Virus record (IMG/VR): IMGVR_UViG_3300045915_000019
Location: 1 to 37,382 of that record
Direction: 5' to 3' (one strand)
Length of the DNA: 37,382 bases
Source: a virus
How positions within the stretch are numbered: position 1 is the stretch's first letter; every line of letters begins with the position of its first letter. Position numbers and translations under genes: made by a program. Shown piece after piece: positions 37,309 through 37,382 of this stretch. A model generated the notes under the pieces. It was not told where the DNA came from and did not search any database. It worked only from the letters and a program-made list of their open reading frames with translations.

Positions 37309-37382
37309 CCGACGAATCCGAAGCGGCACCCGAGGCGGTCCAATTCCCCTGCGCGTACTGCGGTGGTCCAGGGTGGCTTCAG
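37305..37382 (+). CDS. Partial zinc-ribbon-like gene at the right edge
   Basis: The first 26 codons of a protein that begins MTDESEAAPEAVQFP and then shows CAYCGG, a CxxC knuckle. It is open at the edge. If the window is circular, the next codon (bases 1-3) is TGA and the product would be a 26-residue peptide. Otherwise it continues outside the window. Confidence 0.45.
   Translation, partial: MTDESEAAPEAVQFPCAYCGGPGWLQ

Overview
The window reads as a nearly complete genome of a tailed, temperate dsDNA phage (siphovirus-like Caudoviricetes; free phage or prophage). It has an HK97-type head and packaging module, a long non-contractile tail module with a ~1000-residue tape measure, a phage recombination pair, a large serine integrase and a replication region. 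Almost all genes lie on the + strand, tightly packed with ATGA/GTGA start-stop overlaps and AGGAG-like ribosome sites. G+C is fairly high and codon third positions are mostly G/C. Two stretches are clearly AT-richer: the control region near 22.5-22.7 kb and the far end of the tail fibre. The host cannot be named. A lipoprotein signal, Shine-Dalgarno sites and sigma70-like hexamers only indicate a bacterium, perhaps a proteobacterium or another GC-rich diderm. The last, partial gene would reach a stop codon exactly at bases 1-3 if the ends were joined, so the window may be a circular or circularly permuted genome of about 37.4 kb.

Layout. 0-4.0 kb: small accessory genes (zinc-ribbon proteins, coiled coils, membrane-anchored coiled coils, a lipoprotein), including a duplicated zinc-knuckle plus membrane-coil gene pair, closed by a strong terminator near 3.92 kb. 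4.05-10.3 kb: HNH nuclease, P27-like small terminase, large terminase, HK97 portal, prohead protease and major capsid protein. 10.3-14.1 kb: Pro-rich protein, a second HNH protein, head-tail connectors and a tail tube with a BACON-like C-terminus. 14.1-22.4 kb: tail chaperones with a -1 frameshift signal, tape measure, an 856-residue tail-tip protein with 17-residue repeats, tail fibre. 22.4-22.8 kb: control region with a promoter and repeated operator-like motifs. 22.8-26.7 kb: ribbon-helix-helix protein, YqaJ exonuclease, RecT-like annealing protein, MazG-like protein. 27.0-29.3 kb: a TcmP-like methyltransferase-fold protein next to a ParB / three-Cys (DUF5131) fusion. 29.3-32.2 kb: small phage genes of unknown role. 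32.2-34.3 kb: one leftward gene divergent from the serine integrase. 34.3 kb to the end: VRR-NUC nuclease, a helix-turn-helix pair whose second gene carries iteron-like repeats (origin candidate), a DUF3102 protein and small genes.

Working together: YqaJ and RecT would form a resection/annealing pair. The VRR-NUC, helix-turn-helix and DUF3102 genes surround a likely replication origin. The terminase plus HNH suggests cos-type packaging. The serine integrase suggests lysogeny. No endolysin, holin or classical CI-like repressor is recognisable. The most unusual biochemistry is the TcmP and ParB-three-Cys pair, a candidate nucleic-acid modification or counter-defence module of unknown reaction.
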